A DNA stretch of 64,000 bases from NCBI RefSeq assembly GCF_020080835.1, contig NC_058163.1, positions 22,471,904-22,535,903 on the forward strand, read 5' to 3'. Positions within the stretch are counted from its first letter, which is position 1. Each line of letters opens with the position of its first letter. Position numbers and translations under genes: made by a program. This stretch comes from Cotesia glomerata. Its lineage: Eukaryota; Arthropoda; Insecta; Hymenoptera; Braconidae. This document shows positions 23,932-36,100 of this stretch, piece by piece. Below the pieces are notes generated by a model. It saw only the letters and a list, made by a program, of their open reading frames with translations, made no database searches and was not told where the DNA came from.

Positions 23932-25573
23932 CTAGCAACTTTGCAGTCACTGTGTAACCGCCGTGACTTGTGAACTATAAAAATTTTAATTTTGCTTTAT
24001 TAAATAATGATTCTTTTTAAATTGTACTGTACTTTCTTAAATATTGACGTTTTTATAAATATAAGCTCATCCCGATGTTACACTCATCAAAAGCTTTCAT
24101 TTGAGTATCCACATGCATTTTCATATATTTTTCATACATTTATATATAATATATATAAATATATGAAAAAATTGATGTAGGTATTCAAATGAAAGGTCTC
24201 GATGAGTGTAACATCGATGTGATCTTATATATTTAAAAATGTCCATAATTCACAAGATACAAGGTCATTTCTTAATTATTGATATTTTTAAATATATAAG
24301 CTCATCCCTATGGTACACTCATCAAGAGCTTTCATTTGAGTACCCACATGCATTTTCATATATTTTTCATACATTAATATATAATATGTATAAATATATG
24401 AAAAAATTGATGTAGGTACTCAAATGAAAGGTCTCGATGCTATCAATGTGATCTTATATATTTAAAAATGTCCATAATTCACAAGATACAAGGTCATTTC
24501 TTAATTATTGATATTTTTAAATATATAAGCTCATCCCTATGGTACACTCATCAAGAGCTTTCATTTGAGTACCCACATGCATTTTGATATATTTTTCATA
24601 TATTCATATATATAAATATTTAAATATATAAAAAATTGATGTGGGTACTCGAATGAAAGGTCTCGACGAGTGTAACATCGGGATGAGCTTATATCTTTAA
24701 AAATGTCCATAATTCACAAGATAGAAGGTCATTTCTTAATTATTGATACTTATAAAGATATAACCTCATCTCGATGTTACACTCATCAAGAGCTTTCATT
24801 TGAGTACCCACATGCATTTTGATATATTTTTCATATATTCATATATATAAATATATAAATATATAAAAAATTGATGTGGGTACTCGAATGAAAGATCTCG
24901 ATGAATGTAATGTCGAAGTGAGCTTATATCTTTAAAAATGTCAATATTTCACAAGATACAAAGTCATTTATTAATTACTGATATCTTTAAAGACACTAGT
25001 ATACGTTGCGCGCGCAAGCGCGCGTGTGAATGTTAGTATGGAATTGTATTTATTTTCATGCTTATGATATATTTGGCCAATCACGTTACGAATAGTTTGC
25101 TTACATGATATATTTTCATATTTTTCATCTAAATTATGAGTGGATAAGCTCATCCCGATGTTAAACTCATCGAAATCTTTCATTTAAGTACCCACATGCA
25201 TTTTTTTATATATTTTATATATAACGTTTTTGTGAAATATATAAATATATAAAATATACATGAAAAATTGATGTGGGTATTCAAATGAAAGGTATCGGTG
25301 AGTGTAACATCGGGATAAGCTTATATCTTTAAAAATGTCGATATTTCACAAAATAAAAGGTCATTTCTTAATTATGTATCTAAAGATAGAGCATTATTGA
25401 ATGCAGCCTAAATACTTATCATAATAAATTGACTATCTGTGAGAATGAAATGAAACCTTGAAAAGGCACAAATTCATGCCCATTGCAATTACACTAAATT
25501 TCACTAAAAAGACCGATTTTATCATATGACTATCCTGGAAACAAAATTTTTCTTATTCTTATGATAATATAGA
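23932..25573 (-). mobile_element. Helitron family E copy 2 with five palindromic units
   Basis: On the minus strand it starts TCTATATTATC (25573) and ends in CTAG (23932-23935); A precedes and T follows, as Helitrons require. The 3' hairpin near 23945 has decayed in one arm. The body has five tandem palindromic units (about 24055, 24290, 24527, 24765 and 25145), each with arms ataagctcatc...cttatat around an AT-rich centre. Units 2 and 3 share the same variant, 'ctatggtacactcat', so they arose by recent duplication. Non-autonomous: no Rep/helicase frame. Confidence 0.9.
25005..25028. repeat. Alternating GC tract inside a Helitron satellite unit
   Basis: gttgcgcgcgcaagcgcgcg is a short alternating purine-pyrimidine palindrome in a spacer (about 24990-25140) that is absent from the other palindromic units. 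It stands out sharply against AT-rich flanks and could form a hairpin or Z-DNA. Its origin is unknown. Confidence 0.6.
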
Positions 25574-25804
25574 TTATTGATATTAATAACAGCTGTCTAA
25601 TTTTATTTTATAAACATCATAAATATTATAAACGTTATTATCTAATATTAATATTGTTCATCAGAATTAACTAATTTAATCTAAAATTTACAATTATAGA
25701 AATTTTGCTATAAACTTTACAGTCTCGAAAAGATATGTATAATAAGAACAATTGAGAGATGGCAACAGTTATCATCACAAAGTACAATAGTTATTATCTA
25801 CTCT

Positions 25805-25950
25805 CTAAACATGAATTAGTGAAAATTCACTGGAATAAGTGAATATTCACTTTTCTAATAATCGAACCACTTTGGTTTCAAAGTGGTTCGATTGGCTAGA
25901 ATTAGTGAATATTCACTTATTCCAGTGAATTTTCACCAATTCATGTTTAG
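25805..25950. mobile_element. 146-bp near-perfect palindrome (foldback element)
   Basis: Arms of about 72 bp: ctaaacatgaattagtgaaa at the left and its complement (ending tttcaccaattcatgtttag) at the right, with few mismatches. The tip is CCACTTTG-GTTT-CAAAGTGG, so hairpins are nested inside hairpins, and AGTGAATATTCACT, itself palindromic, occurs in each arm. No coding. It is a foldback MITE or a relic of a snap-back duplication; only one copy is in the window. Confidence 0.8.
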
Positions 25951-26756
25951 AAAATAACTTCTTAAATTTTACATAAACAATTATGATCCTCGATAGTAAT
26001 CGTTACCATCCTCAATAATAACTACTACAATTAAAATGATAAATATTAGGATACTCTATTACAGAAAGATCTATTAAATAATTATTAATTCTAATTACAA
26101 AATTATAAAACTAATTATTTCAACAGTGGATAAATTTTTCTAGTATCTTAGATGATTAACACTAAAAATTTCGTATTGTAGATCATATAATTGACTTCTG
26201 TTTGTGTAACACGGAAAATGTAAATTGGGATCATGCATGTTAACTACAATCAAATGAATCTAACTAAACCGTGCGCGGGTGAGGTGACTATAAAGTATGA
26301 AGTATGCGGTGGTCAGTTTAGCACAAGGACGACTCTCATACCTTGTAATCCAGTTGAACATTAAACTACTGATAATAATAAATAATAACAATTATTTATT
26401 AACAATCTAATCTGTAATTTGCAGCATTAACATCGCCATTAACATTTCTAAAAAATGAACTCATACGGAATATTAAACGTCTATATTTATCACGTGTTAA
26501 CGCACACTTACTTATATATAAGATATTAAACAGAGGTTTTTCTCGAACTTGATAATTCCATATCGGTGCATATAAATTAATAGAGATCTGGTTATGCGTG
26601 CAAGGTAAACCTCCCACGCGAGTTATCCATGCACATGACGACTGACGTTGAGATTTTCTCATGCTCAGATGCAAAAATTCAACACTCATGCATAATCATT
26701 AAGAATGCTCCGTGCTGTTCTTGTTATTATAAATAGTTATAATTATAATTATTATA

Positions 26757-26816
<60 letters not shown>

Positions 26817-27405
26817 AAAAGTCAACAGCTCATATGTTAATAATTTAATTGCGCAATTGACCAAGTAGTAAAACACTGACAATTCATCTCTATCTCGAGA
26901 GTCCTTGCTATGCATCAGCGAACAATTGGCACATGCAGTCTGCAAGTTCATGCGGTTTCAGTACATCTAACATTTATATTGACATCATCCGTCAAATCAC
27001 TCTCGCTGTGTTTATATATTTGTGCAAATAATATCTCGAGTTAATTATGATCATTTTCTTCGAGTTATTAGTCTTATTAATGAATAAATTAACTTGTTTA
27101 AAGATAAAGGATTTTGAACCAAGAAAATTATTTTAAAGAATTAATTAAGTAAAATTTTTTTAAATTGAGAATTTTTAGATCAAGAATTTAAAACAATTGA
27201 ATTCTTCATAATTTTTTTTGGTTTTATATTCTTCACCTTAAATTAGTTCAATTTCTCCGGCAAAGTAAAAAATTTACAAAAAAAAAAAAAAACTATCTTG
27301 AATCAAGAAAAAAACTGTTTAGTTGATTAAGAAAACTATTTTGAAGAATTTGATAATTCTGATAAAGTATGGACATTTTCTTATCTTAAATCGAGTTAAT
27401 TTTTA
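25951..27405. other. Unique block, no recognised gene
   Basis: Single-copy sequence with minus-strand frames at 26399-26689 and 26727-26951; the latter is an artefact of the TA microsatellite, and the former shows no domain. 27090-27400 has degenerate 'cttgaatcaag' blocks akin to the ends of MITE A. Confidence 0.35.
26761..26813. repeat. (TA)n microsatellite
   Basis: A pure TA tract of about 53 bp. It encodes the I-Y runs of a spurious minus-strand frame. Confidence 0.95.
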
Positions 27406-27860
27406 CTAGCAACCTTGCAGTCACTATGTGACTGCCATGACTTGTGACTTTTGCTTTATTAAATAGTGTTTTTTGTTATATTGCACTTTACTTTCTTAAA
27501 TATTGGCGTTTTTAAAGATATAAGCTCATCCCGATCTTACACTCTCAAGAGCTTTTATTCAAGTACCCACATGCATTTTGATATATTTTTCATATATACA
27601 TATATATAATATATATAAATATATGAAAAAATGATGTGGGTACTCAAATGAAAGGACTCGATGAGCGTAACATCGGGATGAGCTTATATCTTTAAAAATG
27701 TCAATAGTTCACAAGATACAAGATCGTTTCTTAATTATGTTAAATTGTACTGCACTTTCTTAAATATTGGCGTTTTTAAAGTTATAAGCTCACCCCGATG
27801 TAACACTCATCAAGACTTTTTATTTGAGTACCCACATGCATTATGATATATTTTTCATGT

Positions 27861-27953
<93 letters not shown>

Positions 27954-28410
27954 TATGAAAAATTGATGTGCGTACTCAAATAAAAGGTCTCAATGAATGT
28001 ATGTATATATATAATGGATGATGAATGTATGTATATATATTTTATGTATATTATATATACATATATATATATAATATATATAAATATATGAAAAATTGAT
28101 GTGGGTACTTAAATGAAAGGTCTTGATGAGTGTAATGTCAGAATGAGCTTATATCTTTAAAAATGTCAGTAGTTCACAAGATACAAGATAATTTCTTAAT
28201 TATGAATCTAGAGATAGAGCATTTTCGAATGCAGTCTAAATACTTATCATAATAAATTGTCTATCTGTGAGAATGATATGAAACCTTGAAAAGGAACAAA
28301 TTAAAATCAATTCCTTTGCAATGACACTCAATTTCACTAAAAAAAAAACCAATTTTATCATATCAGACTATCTGGACACAAAATTTTTCTTATTCTTTTA
28401 ATAATATAGA
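27406..28410 (-). mobile_element. Helitron family E copy 3
   Basis: Minus strand: 5' TCTATATTATTAAAAG at 28410 and 3' CTAG at 27406-27409, in an A/T context. The 3' hairpin gcagtcac-tat-gtgactgc (27417-27435) has a perfect 8-bp stem and ends 7 nt before CTAG, that is 11 nt from the terminus, the classic Helitron spacing. It contains one full and two partial palindromic units. The centre of one has expanded into an AT tract of about 84 bp (27865-27948). No helicase frame. Confidence 0.92.
27865..27948. repeat. AT tract at the centre of a Helitron palindrome
   Basis: About 42 AT units fill the tip of a palindromic unit whose sister units have tips of only 10-30 bp. It shows microsatellite expansion at a hairpin tip. 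Confidence 0.95.
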
Positions 28411-29366
28411 TTATTGTGCCAAATGCCAAACCATAATTAATTTTCTAAAATTTTTTCCAAATAGTTTCCTCTGTTCCTTTATGAAAAAATCTTTTAGCAA
28501 AATAATACAAAATTTAATTTAAATTCCCAAATGGAAGAAAGTTTCGATAAACTCTTCCTATTCCACCTAGATTTCCTTCCACCACCCGGATCATTGGACC
28601 AATTTGTAACTAAATATAATCCAATAAATAAAATAAAGTCAATTCTAATCATTAGAGAAAGTGGATGGAAGCTACCTCAATTGATTAAGCCGGTTAAATT
28701 CGAGGACCCAACAAATTTAAAGACCGTGCTCGCGAAAGACGTGAGGGGGGGCCTTACGGCCAGGGAAATTGAAAATAAACAGATCTTGCTCGTATGTAGC
28801 ATAGAGGCAGAGGCAAAAGGCATAATACCAACATGCAGACTCGTATTATTAACAGAGTAAAGGCAGAGCTGGGCATAGAAGTATAGAAGTGCGCTCACAT
28901 CACATTCTAGGCTATTCCGCATTCTGTTCTCCCACTTTTGGCTCTCATCTAGAGCCACCGGCTCACCTCTACGCCTTCAAGCTGGAAAAGTTGTTGTATA
29001 CCGATCTGAGTGGTATAGAGGGTATGTCCATGCTTCTACCTATTATATGTCTATGCCTATATTGCCTCACATATAAACACATATAACTACATATGCGTGT
29101 ATCTGGTACTTATCGAGTGAGAAGAGGAGAAAGGACTGGATCGGTGGATTTAAACGAGGAAAGACCAAAGACGTTGAGAAGCGTGCTTATATATTTATGT
29201 ATGTATATATAGACATATGTGTAAGTACTCATACGCGTACGCAAGGACCTCTTACTATTATACCACCTTCTCCTTCAGATTCAGCTTCTACTGGTAAAAG
29301 TACCTCCAGATGTATGTGCATGTACATATATTTATTTGCAAGTGTGATATAACTTTCCATGTGTGT

Positions 29367-29461
<95 letters not shown>

Positions 29462-29723
29462 TTGAAACCGGGCGTACGGCCCACTGATCCCGCGTCTTCA
29501 ACCAGCCTACGTGAGTTCACGCGAGAGATCGAGGGACTTGTCGAGTTCCCACTTTAGCCCACCACAGACATCCAAATTACTTGGCACTGGAATTTTATGT
29601 GCATTTTTATTATTTTTTTTTTTTTTTATTAATATTAATATTTTTATTAATTGGGCTTTCAATTATTTTTTAAATTTTGCATCCTTATGAGATGAAATTT
29701 TTATTTTGATTGTTTGAAAAAAA
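28411..29723. other. Unique block with one weak ORF and an AT microsatellite
   Basis: A 109-codon frame (28531-28860, plus strand) starts at an ATG with A at -3 and G at +4, directly after the Helitron. Its product is mixed in composition, without low-complexity runs, and ends in a hydrophobic segment; I recognise no domain and see no splice or promoter support, so it stays hypothetical. 28870-29370 is single-copy. A TA tract of about 83 bp lies at 29375-29457, followed by 60 bp of GC-richer unique sequence. Confidence 0.3.
29375..29457. repeat. (AT)n microsatellite
   Basis: A pure AT tract of about 83 bp in unique sequence. It lies between atgt and agagattg. Confidence 0.95.
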
Positions 29724-29926
29724 CACCGATAAAAAAATTAACTTGACTTAAATATCAAAATCTTGAATCAAGAATACAATTTTGAAGAAAATAAATTATT
29801 GAGACAAGAAAAATTTACTTAAATCAAGAATAATTTCTTGACAAGAATTTATTCTCTTGACTCAAAAAAATCATTTTCTTAAAAATTATATTTTTGGCTA
29901 AAGTCAAGTTAATTTTTTTATCAGTG
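29724..29926. mobile_element. 203-bp MITE with 26-bp inverted ends
   Basis: Left end caccgataaaaaaattaact; right end on the opposite strand cactgataaaaaaattaact, both continuing tgactt, with one mismatch in 26. The interior repeats 'cttgaatcaagaa'. It shares interior motifs with family A but has CACTGATA termini like family C. No clear target duplication. Confidence 0.8.
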
Positions 29927-29959
29927 TGCATTTTTAAAAATTTTTATTTTATTTAATTT

Positions 29960-30925
29960 ATTATATTTTAGATTTTTAAGTTTTTTAAAAAATTAATTTT
30001 GTATAAATTTAAATTTTTTAAAAAATCAATCTCAATTTTTTTTATTATTAATAATTAATTTTTTAAACAATTTTTTTATTCAAATATTTACAATAAAAAT
30101 AATAAAATAAATTTTTTCAATTAGTAATAATAAATTCCGAAGTTTTTAATAATCTCAAAATTAATTTTATCGATCAAAAATTATCAATAGAATATGTCCT
30201 AATCTTTAGTATTTTCTTATCAATTATTTAAAAAATTTTAATTTTATTTTTGAAATTAAAAAAAAAATTTTTTTGAAATAATTTTAAGTTTTTTAAAAAA
30301 TTATTTTTATAAAAATTTCAATTTTGTAAAAAATCACTCTAATTTTTTTTTTATTATTAATAATTAATCTTTGAAACAATTTTTTTATTTAAAAATTTAC
30401 AACAAAAATAATAAAATGAATTTTTTAAATAAGTAATAATAAATTTGGAAACTTTTAATAATATCAAAATTAATTTTATGGATCAAAAATTATAAATAAA
30501 ATATGTCCCAATAAATTAACCAATCTTTAGTATTTTTTTTATTAATTATTCAAAAAATTTTAATTTTATTTTTGAAACTTAAAAAAAATTTTTTTTGAAA
30601 TAATTTTAAGTTTTTTAAAAAATTGATTTTATTAATATTTCAATTTTTTAAAATATCAGTTAAAATTTTTTTTATTATTGATAATTAATTTTTTAAACAA
30701 TTTTTTTATATAAATATTTACAACAAAAACAATAAAATAAATTTTTTAAATTAGTAATAATAAATTTTGAAGCTTTTAATAATATCAAAATTAATTTTAT
30801 CGATACAAAATTATAAATAATAAATGTCCCAATAAATTTACCAATCTTTAGTATTTTTTTTTTATCAATTCAAAAAATTTTAATTTTATTTTTGAAACTT
30901 AAAAAAAAATTTTTTATAGTTTAAA
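29960..30925. repeat. AT-rich tandem repeat, about 310-320 bp period, three units
   Basis: Landmarks recur about every 310-325 bp: ttttaataat-tcaaaattaa at about 30138, 30449 and 30772, and tctttagtatttt-ttat at about 30203, 30528 and 30846. The units differ by scattered substitutions and small indels. Composition is about 85-90% A+T and there is no coding. The run begins right after the 203-bp MITE. Confidence 0.8.
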
Positions 30926-31986
30926 ATATTCTAGAAAAAAAAAAGTATTTTTTTTTTTTAAATTTCCAATTATTTTACATAATTAAGTGACAAAACTAAG
31001 ACTATTGTAATTATCCAAGACAATGTCTGATCAAGGAGAGACAAAGAAGCTAATAAGGGAATAAAATCCTCTAACTCAGCTCATAATATATAATTCCATG
31101 TAGTTGTTTGGTCCCGTTCTAGCGGCGAAAATCAATCGGATAAAGTTGCCGATCCGATAAAGTCTAACTAAATTAACCAAACACGCCCAGATCAGATAAT
31201 CTGCGGATAAGCTTTGAGATAAAAAACCGTATAAATATTTTAGTATTCCTTGTGGTGAATATCCATATATATATAGACATATATTCCGGGTATTAGCTTA
31301 CCTATGTGATACCGGGGATTAATATTTATGAGACACGAGTTGGTAAGTGTAAGACTCTAGTTATGTGTTATATTATGGAGTATAAGTATCGGTAGCTGCA
31401 TGACACGCGCAATCAGCCAAGTAGAGAAGCGTACACATATCTGTACGGTATTTGCGCTCTCTAGAGTCGAGGACTGGGACTCTAGAGACCAAAACGGGTC
31501 CGTGTTTGTCAATGAAGTGATCAGCGATCCGAAAGAACCTCAAGAAACTGGTAGCTGGTAGCTTATTTGAATTTCAACGGATGGATCGATGATAATAGCG
31601 AGAAAGAGAATAATTTAATTAATTTTAGTAGTCTCTCTGTCCTCTAATCTCTCATAAGTAATGTATTGTAATTTCAATGTATGCTGATTAATTTAATTCC
31701 CGGATTGAAATTAAATGAATGAAAGTGTCGCTTATCAAAATATTAACAAGCAATAATCCGTGGATCAACGGAAATTCCCGTTATGTGGATTCCGATGGTC
31801 CGGTCAGGCAACTCCCACGCATTCGTATCGTGCTATGGGTGTACTATGTATGTTAAATAAATATAAATACATGGATAGAGACACTAAGGTCCTAGAATAG
31901 AGTCCAACAACGCTCAAAATAAATTACTTTTATGGAGGGAATTTTCTTGACACAGTAATAAGATATAAATATTATTGACAATTTTT
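30926..31986. other. Unique block, no recognised gene
   Basis: Single-copy sequence, moderately GC-rich at 31040-31560. I see no open frame of note and no repeat. Confidence 0.35.
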
Positions 31987-32860
31987 AACTTCCCGCTGAG
32001 AAAATCGAAGATTTTCAAAAATCGGAAAGTTATTGGTTTCACCCCGTTTTGCAAAAATCGAGTTTTCATCCGATCTCGACGTTTTAAGGTCATAGGAAGC
32101 TTCCCTGACTACCCCCGCGATGTTGTCACTATGTCTGTATGTATGTATGTGTGTGTGACTATGTGACTCGCTTATAACTTTTGAACGACTAAACTGATCG
32201 GAATCTACTAAACGGTGTTCTAAAGAGTTCCCTCAAACTTAGATTTCCTGTGAATTTGAACCGATTCGGACCGATAGATTTTGAGAAATTTTGAAAAATC
32301 TCAAAAAAACTAAGAAAAAAATTTTTTTTGAAAGTGGTTTTTTTGGAATAACTTTTAAACGGCTTTATCGATTAATTTCAAAAACTAATCCGCCCTTAAG
32401 CCTGAAAAACCACGTCGATCGCCACCAAGCTGGTCGAAATCGGTTGATTCGTTCGAGAGATATCGTGAACGAAAGAAAACCGAAAAAAGTGTTTTTTCGG
32501 GATTACTCCGAAATTTTTGGTTCGATCAATTAAAACCTGAAAATAATTCATGAGGATGATAAAACTGCGTCGAATGCCGCCAACCACGTAAAAATTGGTT
32601 GATCCATTCAAAAGTTATTGCGGTTTGAAAATTCCAAAAATAGTGTTCTATGAAACTTCTATCAGACTTTTGAGCTGGGAGAGCTCAAATGCATAGAAAT
32701 ATTATTTTTTTGAACTCAGCGAGCTCAAAATATCACATAAATTATATTTTGAGCTCGAAAATCTCAAAAATGTCATAAGTACAATTTTAAGCGCCCAGGA
32801 ATGGAATTAGCGGGAAGTTGCAGGGATGGCCTTTAGGGTGAACCGTTTTTCTAATTTTTT
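31987..32860. mobile_element. Element H copy 1 (AACTTCCCGCT ends)
   Basis: It starts aacttcccgct, and the complement agcgggaagtt occurs at 32809-32819, followed by a conserved tail gcagggatggcc to about 32860. The interior has conserved phrases such as aacttttgaacg, ccacgtcgatcgccacca and cgaaagaaaaccgaaaaaag, found again in copy 2, plus self-complementary gagctc blocks (32680-32790). Open frames in both orientations (32291-32533, 32396-32611) are conserved only because the DNA is. I see no transposase. The class is unknown; such elements seem to be common in parasitoid wasps, but that is from memory and unverified. Confidence 0.65.
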
Positions 32861-33509
32861 TTCTAAAAATTTAATTGAATTTTTAATAAGTTTATTTATT
32901 TGGAAACTATATTTTTGTTTTTGATAATTTATTTTGATTAAACGACAAGAGATATGATAAAATTGATAAGGACCTTTTTTTTATAGAGAACTTAATTTTC
33001 TATCGAAAAGGTCTCTTCATTTTTTTGAATGTTTGATATTCTAGCCAGGATTTTGAATTGAAATTTTGATATAATACACTGAGAATAAAAAATACGTTTA
33101 CTCAATTAACAATTTCTTGGTTCAAGAAACTCGCTGACGATCAAATATTTTATTATTATTAATTATTAATTTTTGAAGAGAAGAGCATCAATATATATCG
33201 TTAGATAATAGATAAACAAAAGAATAGCTTTATTTAAATTAAGTAAAAATTATTTCAATCAATTTAACAAGTTCATGAGCTAAGACTATGCATACTTGAC
33301 GCTTTTCAAGAACATAAATTCTTGTATCAAGAAAATTTTCTTAATAAAAGTATTTTTTTCAATATTTTGGCTACACGGTTAGAGATATGATGACATTGAT
33401 AGAGAATTAAATTTTTTATCAAAAAGGTCTCATCATTTTTCCATATCTTCAATATTTTAGCCAAAATTTTGAATTGAAATATAAAAAAAGTTAAACTTAG
33501 TTCACTGTA
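32861..33509. repeat. Dispersed repeat K fragments
   Basis: Two K blocks (about 32940-33070 and 33380-33490) carry 'gagatatgat', 'aaggtctc-tcattttt' and 'ttgaattgaaat'. Between them lies 'cactgag..cttggttcaagaaa', which resembles MITE ends. K blocks are imperfectly self-complementary and probably mark remnants of a larger element. No gene. Confidence 0.5.
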
Positions 33510-34014
33510 AACAGAAAGAAAAATTTCTTGACTGGAGGACAAAATTCTTGGCTCAAGAAAATTTTCGGGTGCCTGTAGGAAGACCGAAGTTGTGTTGGCC
33601 GAAGTAAAAATTTTTCTTGAAATCATATTCTTGGTGGAAGTAAATTTTTCTTAATTCAAATTATCATAAATACTTGATACAATAAATTTTCGTATTTGAT
33701 CAAGATTTTTAGATACTTTAAGGAAGCAGCGCCACCTACTTCAGCTGAGAAAAAAATTTTCTCACCTTGAGAAAATTTTTCTCTTGAATATTTGATACCC
33801 ATTTTATATTATTTTAGCGTGCAATTATACATATTGAATGAAAAAAAATCATGAAATATTATTTGATCTTCCCATTTGACATGTTAGTCAATAAAAATAT
33901 TAATGAAAATTTACTTCTATCTTTATATTTAATTTTTTGGAGCAAGAAAGGAATTTTCTCAAGACAAGAAAATTTACTTCTATCAAGAACTAAATTTTTT
34001 GGAGCAAGAGGCTG
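33510..34014 (-). mobile_element. MITE family A copy 5, truncated by copy 6
   Basis: Begins AACAG (mutated CACAG) after TA at 33508-33509 and runs in reverse orientation as far as 'gagcaagaggctg'. There the next copy starts with CACAG at 34015. The missing distal part is not found after copy 6. Confidence 0.85.
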
Positions 34015-34709
34015 CACAGAAAGGAAAATTTCTTGACTGGAGAACAAAATTCTTGACTCAAGAAAATTTTTGGGTGCCTGAAGGAAGACCGAAGTTGTTT
34101 TTGCCGAAGTAAAAATTTTTCTTGAAATTTTATTCTTGGTAGAAGTCATTTTTTCTTAATTTAAATTATCATAAATACTTGATACAATAAATTTGTATAT
34201 TTGATCAAGATTTTTAGATACTTTAGGGAAGCAGCGCCACCTACTTCAGCTGAGAAAAAAATTTTCTCACTTTGAGAAAATTTTTCTCTTGAATATTTGA
34301 TACCCATTTTATAGTATTTTAACGTGCAATTATACATATTGAATGAAAAAAAATCATGAAATATTATTTGATCTTCCCATTTGACATGTTAGTCAATAAA
34401 AATATTAATGAAAATTTACTTCTATCTTTATATTTAATTTTTTGTAGCAAGAGAGAAATTTTCTCAAGACAAGAAAATTTACTTCTATCAAGAACTAAGT
34501 TTTTTAGAGCAAGAGGCTGAATTTTCTCAAAACAAGATTTTCTTGACTTAAATAAATTGTCTTGGATCAAGATACGTATTTCTTAAAGCAAGAGAATTAA
34601 TTTTTTTGGAATAAATGAAATTTCTTGTCAAAAAAAAATTTTTTTTACTCAAGAAAATAATTAGGAAGAAAAATATTTTTCTTGGCTCAAGTGAACCTTT
34701 TTTTCTGTG
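34015..34709 (-). mobile_element. MITE family A copy 6, full length, in tandem
   Basis: CACAGAAAGGAAAATTTCTT at the left, CTGTG at the right followed by TA; about 695 bp, the longer subtype. It is head-to-tail with copy 5 and includes the whole region where copy 5 breaks off. The arrangement fits insertion into copy 5 followed by deletion of its tail, or unequal exchange between two copies. Confidence 0.85.
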
Positions 34710-35059
34710 TAGCGTTAATGTAATGAATATTAACTCCGGATCTACGGACGAGTTGCGCCCTTTCGGATCAATTATTATATTATCCATTAAACATGAATAT
34801 AATATATCAACAGAAGAACCCCTTTGTATTTAATAGAGTGATAGGATTCATAATAAATTACAAACCAGTGCCAAAAGGGGCTCGATTACCGGAAAAATTT
34901 CCGGCGGATGTCAGTAAACGGCTCTGTGGGTAAACGGCTGATTTTAACCACTGATTTTGATAATTTGTTCAACTTTATATGTTAGAAGGTTAATCACTGT
35001 AAAAAAGAACATTAATTGCAAGTAGATGACTTTTTTTAAAATAAAAGCTTAAAACATAA
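34710..35059. other. Short unique spacer
   Basis: No gene or repeat recognised. It contains ccggaaaaatttccgg (about 34890-34905), a perfect small palindrome. Confidence 0.4.
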
Positions 35060-35306
35060 CGACGTTCTAATTAACAAATTGTCTAACTCTATTTTAGAGA
35101 ATCTTTTATTTGTACGAAAAAAACAATTAGTTCAAAATTTATTAACACTTTAAAAAACCATTTAATATCATTAATATCTAATAGAGATATAATATTTAGG
35201 TTTGAATCATTCAAATAATTTATAATTGGATTATTGCTACATCAAAATGTTAAAAAATCACCCTCTAAAAAATAAGGAGTTAGACAAATTGCTAATTAGA
35301 CCATCG
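35060..35306. mobile_element. MITE family G copy 2
   Basis: Left CGACGTTCTAATTAAC, right on the opposite strand CGATGGTCTAATTAGC; 247 bp. The interior is colinear with copy 1 (caattagttcaaaatttatt; accatttaatatcattaata). Noncoding. Confidence 0.8.
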
Positions 35307-36100
35307 ATAAATAAATAATAAAATATATAATAAAAAATAAATAATGAAAAATAAATAAAATGAAAAGCAATTGATTGAAATTCTTATCGAAAAACAACTT
35401 AAAAAATGATATTAAATGTCCACATCTTACACATGCTACATTATCTGTCATTACTCAGTCATTAACCATCAAAACAATCTTCAGAAGTTGTTCCCGGTAG
35501 CCGTAAATTGAAAAGAAGAAACAAAATATTTATATATTTAAAGCAGCATTAAAATACTAGTGGCTGGATTGTCCATCCATGACTCGTTTACTTGGGCCTG
35601 ATTCTTGGTGTAACCGTTATGCTACTCAGTAACTCTGGTTACTCTGTACTTATCCACGAGCAAGGACTTGGTTTAACATCCATACATTGATACATACATT
35701 CATATAGATATATACGTGTGTTTTAACTCACTCCTAGGAGGGGGACTAATCGTAGCGCTCATCCTCGAGCGATTGCTCTCTGCAACTACAGCACTAGGTG
35801 GAGTTGTGGAGTTGTACCTTTCCTGGTTTTCTTATGCTCTTTCTTCTAACTAGGGAGTATCGAGGTCGCGCATTCTTCATCTCAAAACAACCTCACGTTT
35901 CTTTTAAATTTATTTCCATAGTCGTGAAACACACAGTTCATTTTTTGGATAAACATTTTTTAATGTATGTATGATTAATAATAAATAAGTCGATTGTTAT
36001 GTTGATGATATGATGACTTATAATGTAGTCGAATAGTTGACATAGAAAAAAAATGACTTGACGTTCAAAGAAAAAATCTTGAATCAAGAAAATTATTATT
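35307..36100. other. Unique block, no recognised gene
   Basis: Single-copy sequence. 35300-35360 is a simple 'aaataaa' tract, and 35540-35900 is of higher complexity. I see no convincing gene. Confidence 0.35.

Noticed and set aside
24055..25340. CRISPR-like array (regular repeats with spacers)
   Set aside because: Units are long palindromes with AT centres inside an element with Helitron termini in a eukaryotic genome; there are no short constant repeats with unique spacers.
28531..28860. 109-codon ORF with a fair start context as a real gene
   Set aside because: No domain, no splice signals, no homolog I recognise; kept only as a note within the unique block.
29332..29520. I-Y-rich ORFs at AT microsatellites
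   Set aside because: These are translations of pure AT dinucleotide tracts.
32291..32611. Overlapping ORFs on both strands of element H as a possible gene
   Set aside because: Both frames are lysine- and phenylalanine-rich products of poly-A/T text, and the open frame of copy 2 differs in length and residues; nothing suggests protein selection.
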